DNA of 64,000 nt from Bacillus yapensis. GTDB lineage: Bacteria; Bacillota; Bacilli; Bacillales; Cytobacillaceae. A program made the position numbers and the translations under genes. The stretch covers positions 310,001 through 374,000 of the forward strand of contig NZ_SUND01000001.1 in assembly GCF_005280205.1 (NCBI RefSeq). Direction: 5' to 3'. Positions 36,359 through 45,174 of this stretch are shown piece after piece (the stretch's first letter is position 1; every line of letters starts with the position of its first letter). The notes under the pieces were generated by a model, which had not been told where the DNA came from, did no database searches, and worked only from the letters and a program-made list of their open reading frames with translations.

Positions 36359-36897
36359 TAGCGAATTGTTTTTAAAGCTTTACCCCAAGCGTTAACTTGG
36401 TCAAGCATTAAGTTTACGTTATCTAAGTGCATATCCTGCGGCTTGAAAGTTGAGAAGTTTTCAAAGTCAGTGAATAAAGATAATGTTGGATGTGTACGAA
36501 CGTCCGCAATCATTAATTCTCCCATGATGCCACGTAGGTGTTCTGCTGCACGAGCTCCACCAGTTGAACCATAGCTGACAATACCAGCAGATTTGTTGTT
36601 CCAAGCTTCGCGAGCATAGTCAAGAGCATTTTTAAGAGCTCCAGTAATACTGTGGTTGTATTCCTGAACGATGAATACAAATCCATCTAGGCTAGCTAAT
36701 TTTTCGTTCCAAGCAGCTGCGCCTGGTGCTTCACCTTCACCTAATAAAGGTAATTTATATTCAGCGATATCAACGATCTCATAATTTGCATCTCCACGCT
36801 TGTCAGCGATTGATTTTACCCATTCTCCAACTTGTGGACTTACGCGTCCGTCACGTGTACTACCTAAGATAATCCCGATGTTTAGTTTTTCAGTCAT
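36358..36897 (-). CDS. NADPH-dependent FMN reductase family oxidoreductase
   Basis: This flavodoxin-like enzyme reduces FMN or quinone/azo-type acceptors with NAD(P)H. The FMN phosphate loop GSTRDGRVS lies at residues 11-19, PLLGEGEAPG and the EYNHSITGALKNALDYA block follow, then YGSTGGARAAEHLR. The start chosen is the ATG at 36897 with AAGGAGG 5 nt upstream (179 residues). The frame also allows an ATG at 36948, which would add MGFLDKLFKKTTKEEEV but has a weak ribosome site. It is divergent from the XRE-cupin regulator at 37179, a possible controller. Confidence 0.87.
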   Translation of the reverse strand: MTEKLNIGIILGSTRDGRVSPQVGEWVKSIADKRGDANYEIVDIAEYKLPLLGEGEAPGAAAWNEKLASLDGFVFIVQEYNHSITGALKNALDYAREAWNNKSAGIVSYGSTGGARAAEHLRGIMGELMIADVRTHPTLSLFTDFENFSTFKPQDMHLDNVNLMLDQVNAWGKALKTIR

Positions 36898-37178
36898 TAC
36901 TTCTTCCTCCTTAGTTGTTTTCTTAAAAAGTTTGTCTAAGAAACCCATGTTACTGCACCACCAGTTTTACTTTATTAGAATGAATTATTCGGTAAAATTC
37001 CATACAAATTAGATAATGGAATTTTAACTCATACTAAGAAAAACTTTTGATGAACAGTTAGTTTCTTAATATGAATAATTTATATGTATAAGATAACAAA
37101 ATCCACTATGGAATGTCAAACATTTTTTTGGTAATATAGAACTAAGTTTTCTATTATGAAACGGTTGGGGGTGTTAAG

Positions 37179-37709
37179 GTGGATATTGGGTCGAAGATTC
37201 GCGCCATCCGAAACAGAAAAAAAATTACAATTGCGCAAATGTGTGAAGCAACAGGACTATCTAAGGGATTTATCAGCAATGTGGAAAACAACAACACTTC
37301 TCCATCGATCAGCACATTGCAAACGATTGCCAATTTTTTGGAAGTACCTTTGCCGTATTTGTTGTTAGAAAAAAAAGAGCAGCTACAAGTCGTACGTAAA
37401 AATGAAAGAACTCAATCCTTCGATAAGGATTCAAAAATAGAGCTCGTCGGTTCGATTGGCAGTTTGAAAATGAACATGTTAGAGCTTCCACCTGGTGCGA
37501 CCATGGAAAATTCAGATGCACAGGCAGGACAAGAATGCCATTTGGTCTTGCAGGGAAAAGTCATTGCTGAACAAGGAGAAGAATCCGTGGTATTAGAAGA
37601 AGGAGATTCTTTTTGCTGTAACACGTGCGTTCCGCATAAAGTGAAAAATATCGGTGAGGAGAAAGCAGTTGTGCTGGTCGCCGGTCGTAAGGAAATGGAA
37701 ATGAAATAA
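37179..37709 (+). CDS. XRE family regulator with C-terminal cupin domain
   Basis: The 176-residue protein has an N-terminal Cro/CI helix-turn-helix (IRAIRNRKKITIAQMCEATGLSKGFISNVEN in two adjoining parts, residues 7-38) and a small cupin barrel at about 105-170 (GQECHLVLQGKVIAEQGEE, LEEGDSFCCN, VPHKVKNIGEEKAVVL). Such proteins bind small ligands and often control uptake or metabolism genes nearby. The start is GTG with GGGGGTG upstream. The tcy-type transporter follows 460 bp downstream on the same strand, after a terminator and repeats. Confidence 0.88.
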   Translation: MDIGSKIRAIRNRKKITIAQMCEATGLSKGFISNVENNNTSPSISTLQTIANFLEVPLPYLLLEKKEQLQVVRKNERTQSFDKDSKIELVGSIGSLKMNMLELPPGATMENSDAQAGQECHLVLQGKVIAEQGEESVVLEEGDSFCCNTCVPHKVKNIGEEKAVVLVAGRKEMEMK

Positions 37710-37721
37710 GGAATTTGATGC

Positions 37722-37748
37722 ACCGTCCCAGTTATGGGGCGGTTTTTG
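37722..37748 (+). terminator. Terminator after the XRE-cupin gene
   Basis: ACCGTCCC pairs with GGGGCGGT (one mismatch) around a 6-nt loop, followed by five T. Confidence 0.8.
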
Positions 37749-37847
37749 TTGTTTTGGAGGTCTTGTAGTTGTATGTGTGGGCCGTATTTCAGCTGTTTTT
37801 GTTGTTTTTGTAGGTTATTTGGGTTGCTTGACTTGCTTGGCGACCAT

Positions 37848-38080
37848 ATATCGGCGGTTATTCGATATTATCGGCGAAAACTGAAATATATCAGCGGTTT
37901 TCGGGTTTTATCGGCGAAAATCCAGATATATCGGCGAAAAATCAATTATATCGGCGAAACGCCTTAGCCTGCTGTCCCTCCCAAAACAGGATATCGGTCT
38001 TTATAAATTTTTATCGGTCTTCGTTGCAATATTTCGGTCTTCAATTAAATATTTCGGTCTTCAGCACAATATATCGGTCT
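37848..38080. repeat. Two adjacent 20-bp-period tandem repeat arrays
   Basis: Array A: TCGGCG (or TCAGCG) at 37851, 37871, 37891, 37911, 37931 and 37951, exactly 20 bp apart, consensus ATATATCGGCGAAAA. Array B: TCGGTCT at 37994, 38014, 38034, 38054 and 38074, again exactly 20 bp apart, consensus ATATTTCGGTCTTCA. The few bases between conserved parts differ from unit to unit. The arrays lie just upstream of the ABC transporter operon. Open frames here are artefacts of the repeats. Confidence 0.9.
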
Positions 38081-38171
38081 AACGCAAAATGGGTCCTCGA
38101 AATAACACATAATAAAAGCCCTACTTGTTGGGAAGATTACTCCTATATGAAGATTTGAGGAGGCAGAGAAA

Positions 38172-38996
38172 GTGACCAAGAAATATCGTATATTTTTCAT
38201 CCTGCTATTATGCTTCGGACTTACCTTTTTAACTAGTTGCGGAAACAACCAAAACGATGAAACTAAAAAAGAGGAAACAACAGATAAAGGAGACGACCTC
38301 CTATCCAAGGTAAAAGATGAAGGAAAATTATTAATTGGAACAGAAGGTACCTACCCTCCTTTTACCTTCCATGATGATAAAGGAGACCTTACTGGGTTCG
38401 ATGTGGAAATTGCTAGAGAAGTCGCGAAAAGACTCGACGTGGAACCTGAATTTTTAGAAACCCAATGGGACGCCATATTTGCCGGTCTTGATGCAAAGCG
38501 ATTTGATATGATCGCCAATCAAGTTGGGATTCGCGAGGATCGCCAAGAAAAATATGATTTTTCCGACCCTTATATTACTTCAGCAGCGGTTTTAGTCGTC
38601 ACAAAGGATAACGAAGACATCAAAAGTTTCGAGGATATTAAGGGATTAAAATCAGCCCAGTCGTTAACAAGCAATTATGGTGACATTGCGAAACAATATG
38701 AAGCAGAACTTGTCGGTGTGGAAGGCTTTAACCAAGCTATTGAGCTCCTGAACTCTGGTCGTGTAGACGTCACGATTAATGACAAATTGACCGTACTCGA
38801 TTATTTGAAGCAACGACCTGATGCCAATGTAAAAATCGCGGCCACACACGATGATGCTTCGCAAAGTGGCCTCATGTTCAGAAAAAATAGTGATACCCTC
38901 GTAGAAGAAGTCAACAAGGCCCTGAAGGAAATGATTGATGACGGGACTTATCTAAAAATTTCTGAGAAATGGTTTGGTGAAGATGTACTTAAATAG
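38172..38996 (+). CDS. tcyA: Amino-acid (probably cystine) ABC transporter, substrate-binding lipoprotein
   Basis: This is the lipid-anchored receptor of a polar amino-acid importer. A signal peptide ends in the lipobox LTSC, so the mature protein starts at Cys23. The SBP_bac_3 fold is clear ([49 protein letters not shown]). Start is GTG after GAGGAGG. The set of three genes and protein lengths resemble TcyABC (YckK-YckJ-YckI) of B. subtilis; cystine as substrate is inferred from this resemblance, so the symbols are tentative. Confidence 0.85.
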   Translation: MTKKYRIFFILLLCFGLTFLTSCGNNQNDETKKEETTDKGDDLLSKVKDEGKLLIGTEGTYPPFTFHDDKGDLTGFDVEIAREVAKRLDVEPEFLETQWDAIFAGLDAKRFDMIANQVGIREDRQEKYDFSDPYITSAAVLVVTKDNEDIKSFEDIKGLKSAQSLTSNYGDIAKQYEAELVGVEGFNQAIELLNSGRVDVTINDKLTVLDYLKQRPDANVKIAATHDDASQSGLMFRKNSDTLVEEVNKALKEMIDDGTYLKISEKWFGEDVLK

Positions 38997-39684
38997 CATT
39001 ATCTCGGATCCAGAAAGACTAGAACGACTAATCGATATCGCTCAAAGTTCCCTCCTGCCGATGCTGGAGGGGGCTATTTTATATACGATTCCCCTCACCC
39101 TCATTACCTTTGTATTGGGACTCATTTTAGCCGTGTTAACAGCTTTAGCACGCATTTCGAAGATTAAAATTCTACAATTTATCGCGCGAATTTATATTTC
39201 AGCCATCCGAGGCACACCGCTATTAGTGCAATTATTCATCATCTTTTACGGCTTGCCAACACTTGGGTTAACGATTGACCCCTTCCCTTCAGCGGTCATT
39301 GGCTTTTCATTAAATATCGGTGCCTATGCTTCGGAAATCATTCGTGCAGCGATTTTATCCATACCGAAAGGGCAATGGGAGGCGGGATATTCAATCGGCA
39401 TGTCCTACACCCAAGCGATGAGGCGAATCATTTTACCACAAGCATCAAGAGTTTCCGTCCCACCCCTTTCAAACACATTTATTAGTCTGGTAAAAGATAC
39501 ATCTCTCGCATCGCTTATTCTAGTCACAGAAATGTTCAGGCGCGCGCAGGAAATTGCTGCTACCAACTACGAGTTCTTGCTATTGTATACGGAAGCAGCC
39601 ATTCTTTACTGGATCATATGCTTCATCTTATCGATTGGCCAAGGACGATTAGAAGCGCGACTCGATCGATACACCGCAAATTAA
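38983..39684 (+). CDS. tcyB: Amino-acid (probably cystine) ABC transporter permease
   Basis: The 233-residue permease of the HisM/GlnP type has about five membrane segments and the EAA loop ([21 protein letters not shown] region, here [19 protein letters not shown]), which contacts the ATPase. The start is taken as the ATG at 38983, overlapping the receptor gene by 14 bp; a GTG at 38977 and a TTG at 38974 are alternatives. Confidence 0.88.
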   Translation: MYLNSIISDPERLERLIDIAQSSLLPMLEGAILYTIPLTLITFVLGLILAVLTALARISKIKILQFIARIYISAIRGTPLLVQLFIIFYGLPTLGLTIDPFPSAVIGFSLNIGAYASEIIRAAILSIPKGQWEAGYSIGMSYTQAMRRIILPQASRVSVPPLSNTFISLVKDTSLASLILVTEMFRRAQEIAATNYEFLLLYTEAAILYWIICFILSIGQGRLEARLDRYTAN

Positions 39685-39696
39685 GGAGTTTATAAG

Positions 39697-40431
39697 ATGA
39701 TTTCCATTCAAGGTCTAACCAAAAGCTTCGATCAATTAGAAGTATTAAAAGGAATTGATCTTTCCGTTGAAAAAGGCCAAGTAGTCGTTGTGATCGGCCC
39801 TTCTGGTTCTGGTAAAACAACATTGCTACGATGCTTAAATATTCTAGAAGTGCCGACAAATGGAGTTGTCTCGATTGGGGAGAAAATACTCGACTTTTCG
39901 CGACACGTTTCCAATAAAGAGATTGTTGAGTTCAGAAGGCAAACAGGTATGGTGTTTCAAAGCTACAACCTTTTTCCTCATAAAACAGCTTTGGAAAACG
40001 TGATGGAAGGACCGCTTGTAGTGAAAAAAGAAGGTCGAGAAGCGGTTCGAAAAAAAGCTGAAGCCCTACTATCGAAAGTTGGTCTTGGCGATAAGATCGA
40101 CTATTACCCTTTTCAGTTATCTGGCGGGCAACAGCAGCGTGTTGGAATCGCTCGTGCCTTAGCGATGGAACCGAATGTCCTACTGTTTGACGAACCGACA
40201 TCAGCACTCGACCCGGAACTTGTCGGCGAAGTACTAAAAGTCATGAAGGACCTTGCTAAAGAAGGCATGACGATGGTTGTCGTAACTCATGAAATGCGCT
40301 TTGCCAAGGAAGTGGCGAATGAGGTCATTTTTATGGAGGATGGCGTAGTCGTTGAAAAAGGCGAGCCTGAGGAAATTTTTGTTGCACCAAAGGAAGAACG
40401 AACACGTCAATTTTTAAGAATGATCCAATAA
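39697..40431 (+). CDS. tcyC: Amino-acid (probably cystine) ABC transporter ATP-binding protein
   Basis: The 244-residue ATPase powers the importer. Walker A is GPSGSGKTT at residues 34-42, the Q-loop is in [15 protein letters not shown], the signature is LSGGQQQRV and Walker B is [15 protein letters not shown]; the H-loop is VVTHEM. It is 12 bp after the permease, with AAGGAG before its ATG, and ends the operon. Confidence 0.9.
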   Translation: MISIQGLTKSFDQLEVLKGIDLSVEKGQVVVVIGPSGSGKTTLLRCLNILEVPTNGVVSIGEKILDFSRHVSNKEIVEFRRQTGMVFQSYNLFPHKTALENVMEGPLVVKKEGREAVRKKAEALLSKVGLGDKIDYYPFQLSGGQQQRVGIARALAMEPNVLLFDEPTSALDPELVGEVLKVMKDLAKEGMTMVVVTHEMRFAKEVANEVIFMEDGVVVEKGEPEEIFVAPKEERTRQFLRMIQ

Positions 40432-40610
40432 TAGGTAAGAGAATGGGAGGCACGATCGTCGATTTTAGCAAGTGTACTTCCTCTCCTCCTCAACCTTCAC
40501 ACCAATCTCATTTTTCTGCATTCAGTGTGGCAAACATGCAGAAATGCGGATATTCGTGCGTATTATTACTAATGAGAACTACTTGAATAGAGAGAACTCT
40601 AAACCCAAAC

Positions 40611-40637
40611 AAAAAAATCCGCCTCAAAGTCTGAGAC
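40611..40637 (-). terminator. Terminator after the ydhK-type gene
   Basis: On the minus strand GTCTCA and TGAGGC make a 6-bp stem (one G-T pair) and seven T follow after GGA. It lies 4 bp past the stop. The stem is short, so the call is moderate. Confidence 0.55.
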
Positions 40638-40640
40638 AGA

Positions 40641-41210
40641 TCACTTCATTGGAGAAAGTTCGCTCTCCGTTACCCATTTATGATTTTTCACTACTTGCCC
40701 ATCAGCAGTTGTGAAATCGATCATGTACACTGTCGTATCTTCTGCTGTATCGATCGTCACCGTTGCATCTGCCATTCCTTCCATATGAGAAGCGTCTGTT
40801 TTCGCCTCTTCACCTGGCGCAAGCAGCTCATCCCCAGCATCGAGCAGCTCTTCATGAATAACCCATTTATGGTTATCGACCTTGTCACCGCCGTTTGTCG
40901 GTATATAAGAAATCGCATAGACAGTAGTGCTATAAGCCCCAACGATTTTCGCCTCTGCTCCCTTCATTCCTGCCATATGATCGGACTCAATAACAGCTTT
41001 ACTTCCAACCTCGAATGTTGGATTTTCCGCTTCCTTCAATCCTTCTGGAACTTCTCCTGAGCTAGACATATCCATATGTTTATGGCCTGTTCCATCAGCA
41101 TGTTCCCCGTTCTCAGCATCAGCAGTCTCTTCCGACTCTTCGGAACAAGCTGTTATTGGGAATAATAGTGCTCCTATCAACAAGAATAAACCTATCCGTT
41201 TTTTCTGCAT
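40641..41210 (-). CDS. YdhK family lipoprotein (DUF1541 tandem repeats)
   Basis: The 189-residue secreted lipoprotein has a signal peptide with lipobox ITAC (Cys22), an acidic and His-rich linker (HADGTGHKHMDMSS), and two DUF1541 repeats, each with DHMAGMKGAEA or SHMEGMADATV, then a TTVY strand and an NHKWV end. The His/Met-rich look suggests metal contact, which is inference. A good AGGAGG site precedes the ATG. Confidence 0.87.
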   Translation of the reverse strand: MQKKRIGLFLLIGALLFPITACSEESEETADAENGEHADGTGHKHMDMSSSGEVPEGLKEAENPTFEVGSKAVIESDHMAGMKGAEAKIVGAYSTTVYAISYIPTNGGDKVDNHKWVIHEELLDAGDELLAPGEEAKTDASHMEGMADATVTIDTAEDTTVYMIDFTTADGQVVKNHKWVTESELSPMK

Positions 41211-41318
41211 AAAAAGTATTCCTCCTTTGGTAGTTAAGAATAGTTTTACCCAAAAATTGCAAAGCCGAACAAATGAGTAAAATGATTTTTTTCAAAAACG
41301 CTGCACCTTTTATTTTTT

Positions 41319-41336
41319 TATACTTTCTAGTATAAT
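41319..41336 (+). promoter_or_regulatory. Palindromic operator over the -10 of the Cys-rich HTH gene
   Basis: TATACTTTCTAGTATA at 41319-41334 is a perfect TATACT-N4-AGTATA palindrome. A -10 element TATAAT (41331-41336) overlaps its right arm, which fits autorepression of the regulator at 41410. A matching perfect site is at 45175 and a degenerate one at the sodA promoter. Confidence 0.65.
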
Positions 41337-41409
41337 TAACTACAATATAGTCGTCGTTCAGTAGTGCTTGGCACTGCTTTTTATTTTACAAAGAATCGAG
41401 GTGTTTTTC

Positions 41410-42033
41410 TTGGCTGCAAAAATCACAACGAAAGAGCGAATCCTTGATTTGCTTAAAAGACAAGGCTCCGTCACAGTGAACGAACTCACCGACCATTTAA
41501 GCATTTCTCATATGGCAGTCAGAAAACATCTTGATAGCCTGCAAAAAGACAACATCATTTCATCGAAAGAAATCAAACAACCGATTGGAAGACCCCTTCA
41601 AATGTATCTCCTAACCGATACTGGGGACAACTTGTTCCCGAAAAATTACGAAGGTCTCACTCTCGAATTTTTAGAAGATATGAAAGAACTTTATGGAGAG
41701 GATTCCATTCAAAAATTATTCCAGAAACGGGAAGAACGTCTCACTACAGAATATACAAAAAGACTCGCGAAAAAGACAAATAAAGAAAAAATACATGAGA
41801 TCGCTAATATCCAGAACGAAAAGGGATATATGGCAGATGTCACAGAAATTGATGCACAAACATTTGAATTGATTGAATATAATTGCCCGATTATGGCCGT
41901 AGCGAATGAATTTAAAACCGCGTGTCAATGCGAAACGAATTTATTTAAGAATGTCCTGGGTACGAAAGATGTTCGCCGTGTTAGCTGTAAAACCGACGGC
42001 AATGATCATTGTAAATTTCTCATTCAGGTCTAA
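41410..42033 (+). CDS. Helix-turn-helix regulator with C-terminal Cys cluster (SufR-like)
   Basis: The 207-residue protein has an N-terminal DeoR/ArsR-type winged helix (RILDLLKRQGSVTVNELTDHLSISHMAVRKHLDSL in adjoining parts, residues 10-44) and a C-terminal domain with Cys159, Cys172, Cys174, Cys193 and Cys201. The C-x12-C spacing and overall plan resemble SufR-type regulators that hold an Fe-S cluster. Start is the TTG at 41410 after GAGGTG. Its promoter carries a palindrome also found near sodA and the yumC-yuzB region, so control of redox genes is a reasonable inference. Confidence 0.8.
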   Translation: MAAKITTKERILDLLKRQGSVTVNELTDHLSISHMAVRKHLDSLQKDNIISSKEIKQPIGRPLQMYLLTDTGDNLFPKNYEGLTLEFLEDMKELYGEDSIQKLFQKREERLTTEYTKRLAKKTNKEKIHEIANIQNEKGYMADVTEIDAQTFELIEYNCPIMAVANEFKTACQCETNLFKNVLGTKDVRRVSCKTDGNDHCKFLIQV

Positions 42034-42103
42034 AAATGGAACGGACGCTTATTAGAAGAACGGATAAGTGGCAATAATGAAGAAGTAACGAAATAGTGTG
42101 TTC

Positions 42104-42173
42104 AAGGGCGGTCGGCATCTCTTATTCTGAAACTTTTCGGCCAAATTTGCGAAAAGGGAAGGAGATGATGCCG
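42104..42173 (+). promoter_or_regulatory. Leader that can sequester the toxin ribosome site
   Basis: CGGCATCTCTT at 42113-42123 can pair with AGGAG (42160-42164) plus ATGCCG (42168-42173), 11 base pairs with a 3-nt bulge, covering the Shine-Dalgarno and start codon of the small toxin gene. AAGGGCGGT at 42104-42112 is also complementary to ACCGCCCTT at 42271-42279 in the terminator, allowing a 5'-3' long-range pairing. Both are typical of type I toxin mRNAs. Confidence 0.6.
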
Positions 42174-42269
42174 ATGTCAGTATATGAAGGCTTGACTCTC
42201 ATGATCGGTTTTGCAAGCTTGGTCGTGTCTGTTGTAGCTTTGGCATATACTTTTTCTAGAAAAAAGTAA
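42168..42269 (+). CDS. Putative holin-like type I toxin
   Basis: A 33-codon ORF (ATG at 42168, or 31 codons from the ATG at 42174) follows GGGAAGGAG. The product MPMSVYEGLTLMIGFAS... has one hydrophobic span and a basic end FSRKK. The SVYEGLTLMIGFASLVV start matches the holin-like toxin family (Hol_Tox) of Firmicutes, small membrane peptides normally controlled by an antisense RNA. It lies between the Cys-rich regulator and sodA. I could not place the antisense promoter with confidence. Confidence 0.72.
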   Translation: MPMSVYEGLTLMIGFASLVVSVVALAYTFSRKK

Positions 42270-42304
42270 AACCGCCCTTTGAGCTTGCCAGCCTGGGCGG
42301 TTTT
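42268..42304 (+). terminator. Terminator of the holin-like toxin gene
   Basis: AAACCGCCC (42268-42276, overlapping the stop codon) pairs with GGGCGGTTT (42295-42303), followed by T. Confidence 0.85.
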
Positions 42305-42350
42305 CTGTCCTAATCGCTGATCGCTTTTGAAGCGATACTATTTTGTTACA

Positions 42351-42389
42351 GGACCATTTGGTGTTACCAGCACCGAATGGTCTTTTTTA
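42351..42389 (+). terminator. Second hairpin terminator before sodA
   Basis: GACCATTTGGTG pairs with CACCGAATGGTC (one mismatch) and is followed by TTTTTT on the plus strand. On the minus strand, as the sodA end, it has no T run. An antisense or convergent function is possible. Confidence 0.7.
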
Positions 42390-42421
42390 TTATTATTTCT
42401 TTTTTTAAAGATAATATAACT

Positions 42422-43033
42422 TTATTTTGCAGCTGCAAAAAGCTTGTTCACTTCATCCCAGTTTACTACATTGAAGAATGCTTGAACGTAGTCAGGGCGT
42501 CTGTTTTGATAGTTAAGATAGTAAGCATGCTCCCAAACATCAAGACCAAGGATTGGAGTCTTGCCTTCCATTACTGGGCTATCTTGGTTTGGTGTGCTAG
42601 TAATTGCAAGTTGACCATTGTCAACAACTAACCAAGCCCAACCAGAACCGAAACGGCCTGCTGCAGCCTTTGCAAATTCAGCTTTGAACTCATCAAAGCT
42701 ACCGAATGCTGCGTTAATTGCTTCTGCTACTTCGCCTGTTGGATTTCCGCCACCTGCTGGTGAAAGAAGAGTCCAGAATAGGCTGTGGTTAGCATGACCG
42801 CCACCATTGTTACGTACAGCTGTACGGATGCTTTCAGGAACAGCATCAAGGTTCGCGATTAATTCCTCAATGCTCTTGCTTGCTAGATCGTCGTGACCTT
42901 CAAGTGCTGCATTTAAGTTGTTTACATAAGTTGCATGGTGACGATCGTGGTGGATCATCATTGTTGTTTCATCGATATGTGGCTCAAGTGCGTTGTTTGC
43001 ATAAGGTAATGCTGGTAATTCGTATTTAGACAT
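42422..43033 (-). CDS. sodA: Superoxide dismutase (Mn/Fe) SodA
   Basis: SodA turns superoxide into oxygen and hydrogen peroxide in the cytosol. The 203-residue protein is nearly collinear with B. subtilis SodA. Metal ligands are His28, His83, Asp165 and His169 ([18 protein letters not shown]). The start is the ATG at 43033 after GGGAGG; the longer frame begins in that site. A consensus-like promoter lies upstream, overlapped by a degenerate copy of the TATACT palindrome. Confidence 0.97.
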   Translation of the reverse strand: MSKYELPALPYANNALEPHIDETTMMIHHDRHHATYVNNLNAALEGHDDLASKSIEELIANLDAVPESIRTAVRNNGGGHANHSLFWTLLSPAGGGNPTGEVAEAINAAFGSFDEFKAEFAKAAAGRFGSGWAWLVVDNGQLAITSTPNQDSPVMEGKTPILGLDVWEHAYYLNYQNRRPDYVQAFFNVVNWDEVNKLFAAAK

Positions 43034-43068
43034 GTGAATTCCTCCCAATATGTAATGTTTACCTTTTC

Positions 43069-43109
43069 ATTGTATTTTCTTTTGCGGACTTTTTCAACTA
43101 AAAAGTATA
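43069..43109 (-). promoter_or_regulatory. sodA promoter with overlapping palindrome
   Basis: On the minus strand TTGAAA (plus 43092-43097) and TACAAT (plus 43069-43074) are 17 bp apart. TCAACTAAAAAGTATA at 43094-43109 matches the perfect palindrome at 45175 in 14 of 16 positions and covers the -35 element. Confidence 0.75.
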
Positions 43110-43125
43110 AAAACTAGAGATATTA

Positions 43126-43500
43126 TGTTCATTAGGACAGAGTTCACTGGATTTTTATAAAAGTTGTCTTCATGGTTGGCTCATGCGGACAGCTTTCATC
43201 GGATTCTTGTAATAGTTGTCTTCATGGACGCTTCATGCGGACAGCTTTCATCCGATTCTTGTAATAGTTGTCTTCATGGACGCTTCATGCGGACAGCTTT
43301 CATCCGATTCTTGTAATAGTTGTCTTCATGGACGCTTCATGCGGACAACTTTCTCCGGTTTCTGATAATAGGTGTCTTCATGGACTCTCCATGCGGACAG
43401 CTTTCACTGGATCCTTGAGAAAGTGTCTTCATGAACTCTCCATGCGGACATTTTTCTCGGGTTTTCCCAAAACTGTGTCTTCATGAACACCAACTCCATC
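43126..43500. repeat. 52-bp tandem repeat array (7 cores plus a partial unit)
   Basis: TGTCTTCATG cores start at 43165, 43217, 43269, 43321, 43373, 43424 and 43476, spaced 51-52 bp. The core palindrome is the one in the array at 16587, but the spacer differs (AGCTTTCATCCGATTCTTGT). The first two to four units are almost identical and the last ones diverge. Frames open through the array are artefacts. Confidence 0.92.
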
Positions 43501-43510
43501 CGAACTTTAG

Positions 43511-43548
43511 AAAAATTGCTCCACGGCACTAAGCCTAAGGAGCAATTG
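43511..43548 (-). terminator. yumC terminator
   Basis: On the minus strand AATTGCTCC pairs with GGAGCAATT (inner GGC and GCC add to the stem) and TTTTC follows. Confidence 0.85.
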
Positions 43549-43555
43549 TTAAATC

Positions 43556-44551
43556 TTATTTAAACAAATCCGAACTATGCGGGACATGCTTTTTCGCAGT
43601 TGGGTCCACATAATGCTTAGCTGCATTAATAGCAACAGGAGCTTCACCAAATCCACTTGCGATCAACTTCACTTTGCCTTCATACGTACAAATATCTCCT
43701 ACAGCATAAACGCCTTCGATATTTGTTTCCATTTTGGAGTTAACGATAATGGAGTTTCTCTCAATATCGAGTCCCCATTCCTTAATCGGCCCTAATGCAG
43801 ACACGAAACCATAATTGACGATAACCGCATCGACATCAAGCGTTTCCTTCTCTTCCGTCGTTACATGTTGCAACACAACTTGGTTGATTTGATTTTCGTC
43901 ACCAATTAATTCAGCAGGAACATAAGGTGTCTTAATCTCAACCATTGAATTCTTAAGGTTTTCAACACTGTGTTCATGCGCACGGAATTTATCACGACGG
44001 TGCACAAGCGTTACTTTTTCAGCAATAGGTTCGAGCATCATAGCCCAGTCAACCGCAGAATCTCCCCCGCCGAAGACCACTACTTTTTTACCAGCAAAAT
44101 GGTTCAAATCATTAATGAAGTAATGCAGATTCTTTCCTTCATACTGTGCCCCATTTTCAAGCTCAATTCGGCGCGGTTGGAATGCTCCAACGCCAGCTGT
44201 GATAATAACGGCCTTTGTGTAGTGCACCTCTTCGCCTGTCGTTAATTTAAAATTACCGTTTTCCTCTTTTTCTAACCCTTCGACAGTCTGTCCTAAAACA
44301 ACTGTTTGTGAAAAAATAGACATTTGTTCCTTCAAGCGATCGACAAGCTCCTGAGCGCGGACCTTTGGAAATCCAGCTATATCGTAAATATATTTTTCCG
44401 GATATAAAGTAGACAATTGCCCACCTAGTTGTGGAAGACTCTCAATGATTTTCACAGAAAGCTGTCTCATACCTCCGTAAAATGCTGTGAACAGTCCCAC
44501 TGGACCTCCACCAATAATCGTAATGTCGTATACTTTTTGATCTTCTTTCAA
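43556..44551 (-). CDS. yumC: Ferredoxin--NADP(+) reductase, thioredoxin-reductase-like type (YumC)
   Basis: This FAD enzyme passes electrons between NADPH and ferredoxin or flavodoxin. The 331-residue protein has the FAD loop [16 protein letters not shown] near residue 14, the NADPH loop [15 protein letters not shown] near 160 and the C-terminal FAD block [27 protein letters not shown]. It lacks the CxxC of thioredoxin reductases and aligns with B. subtilis YumC throughout. Start is TTG after GAGGAGG. yuzB lies 21 bp upstream, as next to yumC in B. subtilis. Confidence 0.95.
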   Translation of the reverse strand: MKEDQKVYDITIIGGGPVGLFTAFYGGMRQLSVKIIESLPQLGGQLSTLYPEKYIYDIAGFPKVRAQELVDRLKEQMSIFSQTVVLGQTVEGLEKEENGNFKLTTGEEVHYTKAVIITAGVGAFQPRRIELENGAQYEGKNLHYFINDLNHFAGKKVVVFGGGDSAVDWAMMLEPIAEKVTLVHRRDKFRAHEHSVENLKNSMVEIKTPYVPAELIGDENQINQVVLQHVTTEEKETLDVDAVIVNYGFVSALGPIKEWGLDIERNSIIVNSKMETNIEGVYAVGDICTYEGKVKLIASGFGEAPVAINAAKHYVDPTAKKHVPHSSDLFK

Positions 44552-44572
44552 AACGCTTCCTCCTCTTGCTGC

Positions 44573-44818
44573 TTATGCAAAAATCGATAGTTCGATTTCA
44601 ATTTGTTTTTTGATTAATTCAAGACATTCTTCGGCCGTTTTTGCAAAAATCTTTTTCCCATTCACGATAGCGTATGGCCGTTTTGCACACATACCACAGA
44701 AAGATAGACAGCTACTTTCAATCACTGCAACCTCCGGATATTCTTCTTCTAAAATCGCTTCAATATCAAGTGCCTTGATTAAGCTTGCATCACAAATGTC
44801 AACAATGACAATTCCCAT
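44573..44818 (-). CDS. yuzB: YuzB family protein (DUF1450)
   Basis: The 81-residue protein has the DUF1450 pattern: IVIVDICDAS, EYPEVAVIESSCLSFCGMCAKRPYAIVNGK in adjoining parts, and a C-terminal helix. Three Cys (SSCLSFCGMC) in a thioredoxin-like [2Fe-2S]-style arrangement suggest a redox or Fe-S role, but function is unproven. ATG after AGGAGGTG. Probably cotranscribed with yumC. Confidence 0.9.
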   Translation of the reverse strand: MGIVIVDICDASLIKALDIEAILEEEYPEVAVIESSCLSFCGMCAKRPYAIVNGKKIFAKTAEECLELIKKQIEIELSIFA

Positions 44819-44850
44819 AGCTGTTCCACCTCCTGGTTTTATAAAAAGTC

Positions 44851-45150
44851 TCAGCTCTTCGCTGTAATTGTTAGCTTAACAGACTCACCTTCCAGCCTCT
44901 CCAGAAATTCCATCATATCATACTCGTCAATAAAAAAATCGTTTACGTACTTTATACCCCTATGATAAGCTTGCGAACCTTCAAAATAGAAGATTTCAGC
45001 TTCCCCTTTAAATGAGGCATCCCCAACATGAAGCTCTATCTGCTTTCCATTATAATCACTAAGTGCTTTCGCAATCGGCACATTATCAATCTCCATCACA
45101 TCAGAACCCTTGATCCGCCGTAATTGAATAACTCCTTCCAATACAAACAT
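44851..45150 (-). CDS. Hypothetical 99-residue protein
   Basis: A soluble, strand-rich acidic protein (IQLRRIKGSDVMEIDN, KQIELHVGDASFKGEAEIFYFEG) with a C-terminal helix (EYDMMEFLERLEGE). No family recognised. The ATG follows AAGAGGAG. It is first in a unit with yuzB and yumC (32 bp and 21 bp gaps), and a perfect TATACT-N4-AGTATA palindrome lies 24 bp upstream of it. Confidence 0.65.
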   Translation of the reverse strand: MFVLEGVIQLRRIKGSDVMEIDNVPIAKALSDYNGKQIELHVGDASFKGEAEIFYFEGSQAYHRGIKYVNDFFIDEYDMMEFLERLEGESVKLTITAKS

Positions 45151-45174
45151 GTTGCTTCTCCTCTTATTTGTTTT

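Noticed and set aside
37734-37967. 77-codon plus-strand frame after the XRE-cupin gene
   Set aside because: It runs from a terminator into the 20-bp arrays and shows no protein-like pattern.
43268-43486. 72-codon plus-strand frame in the second repeat array
   Set aside because: Same reason: the translated repeat follows the DNA unit and there is no ribosome site.
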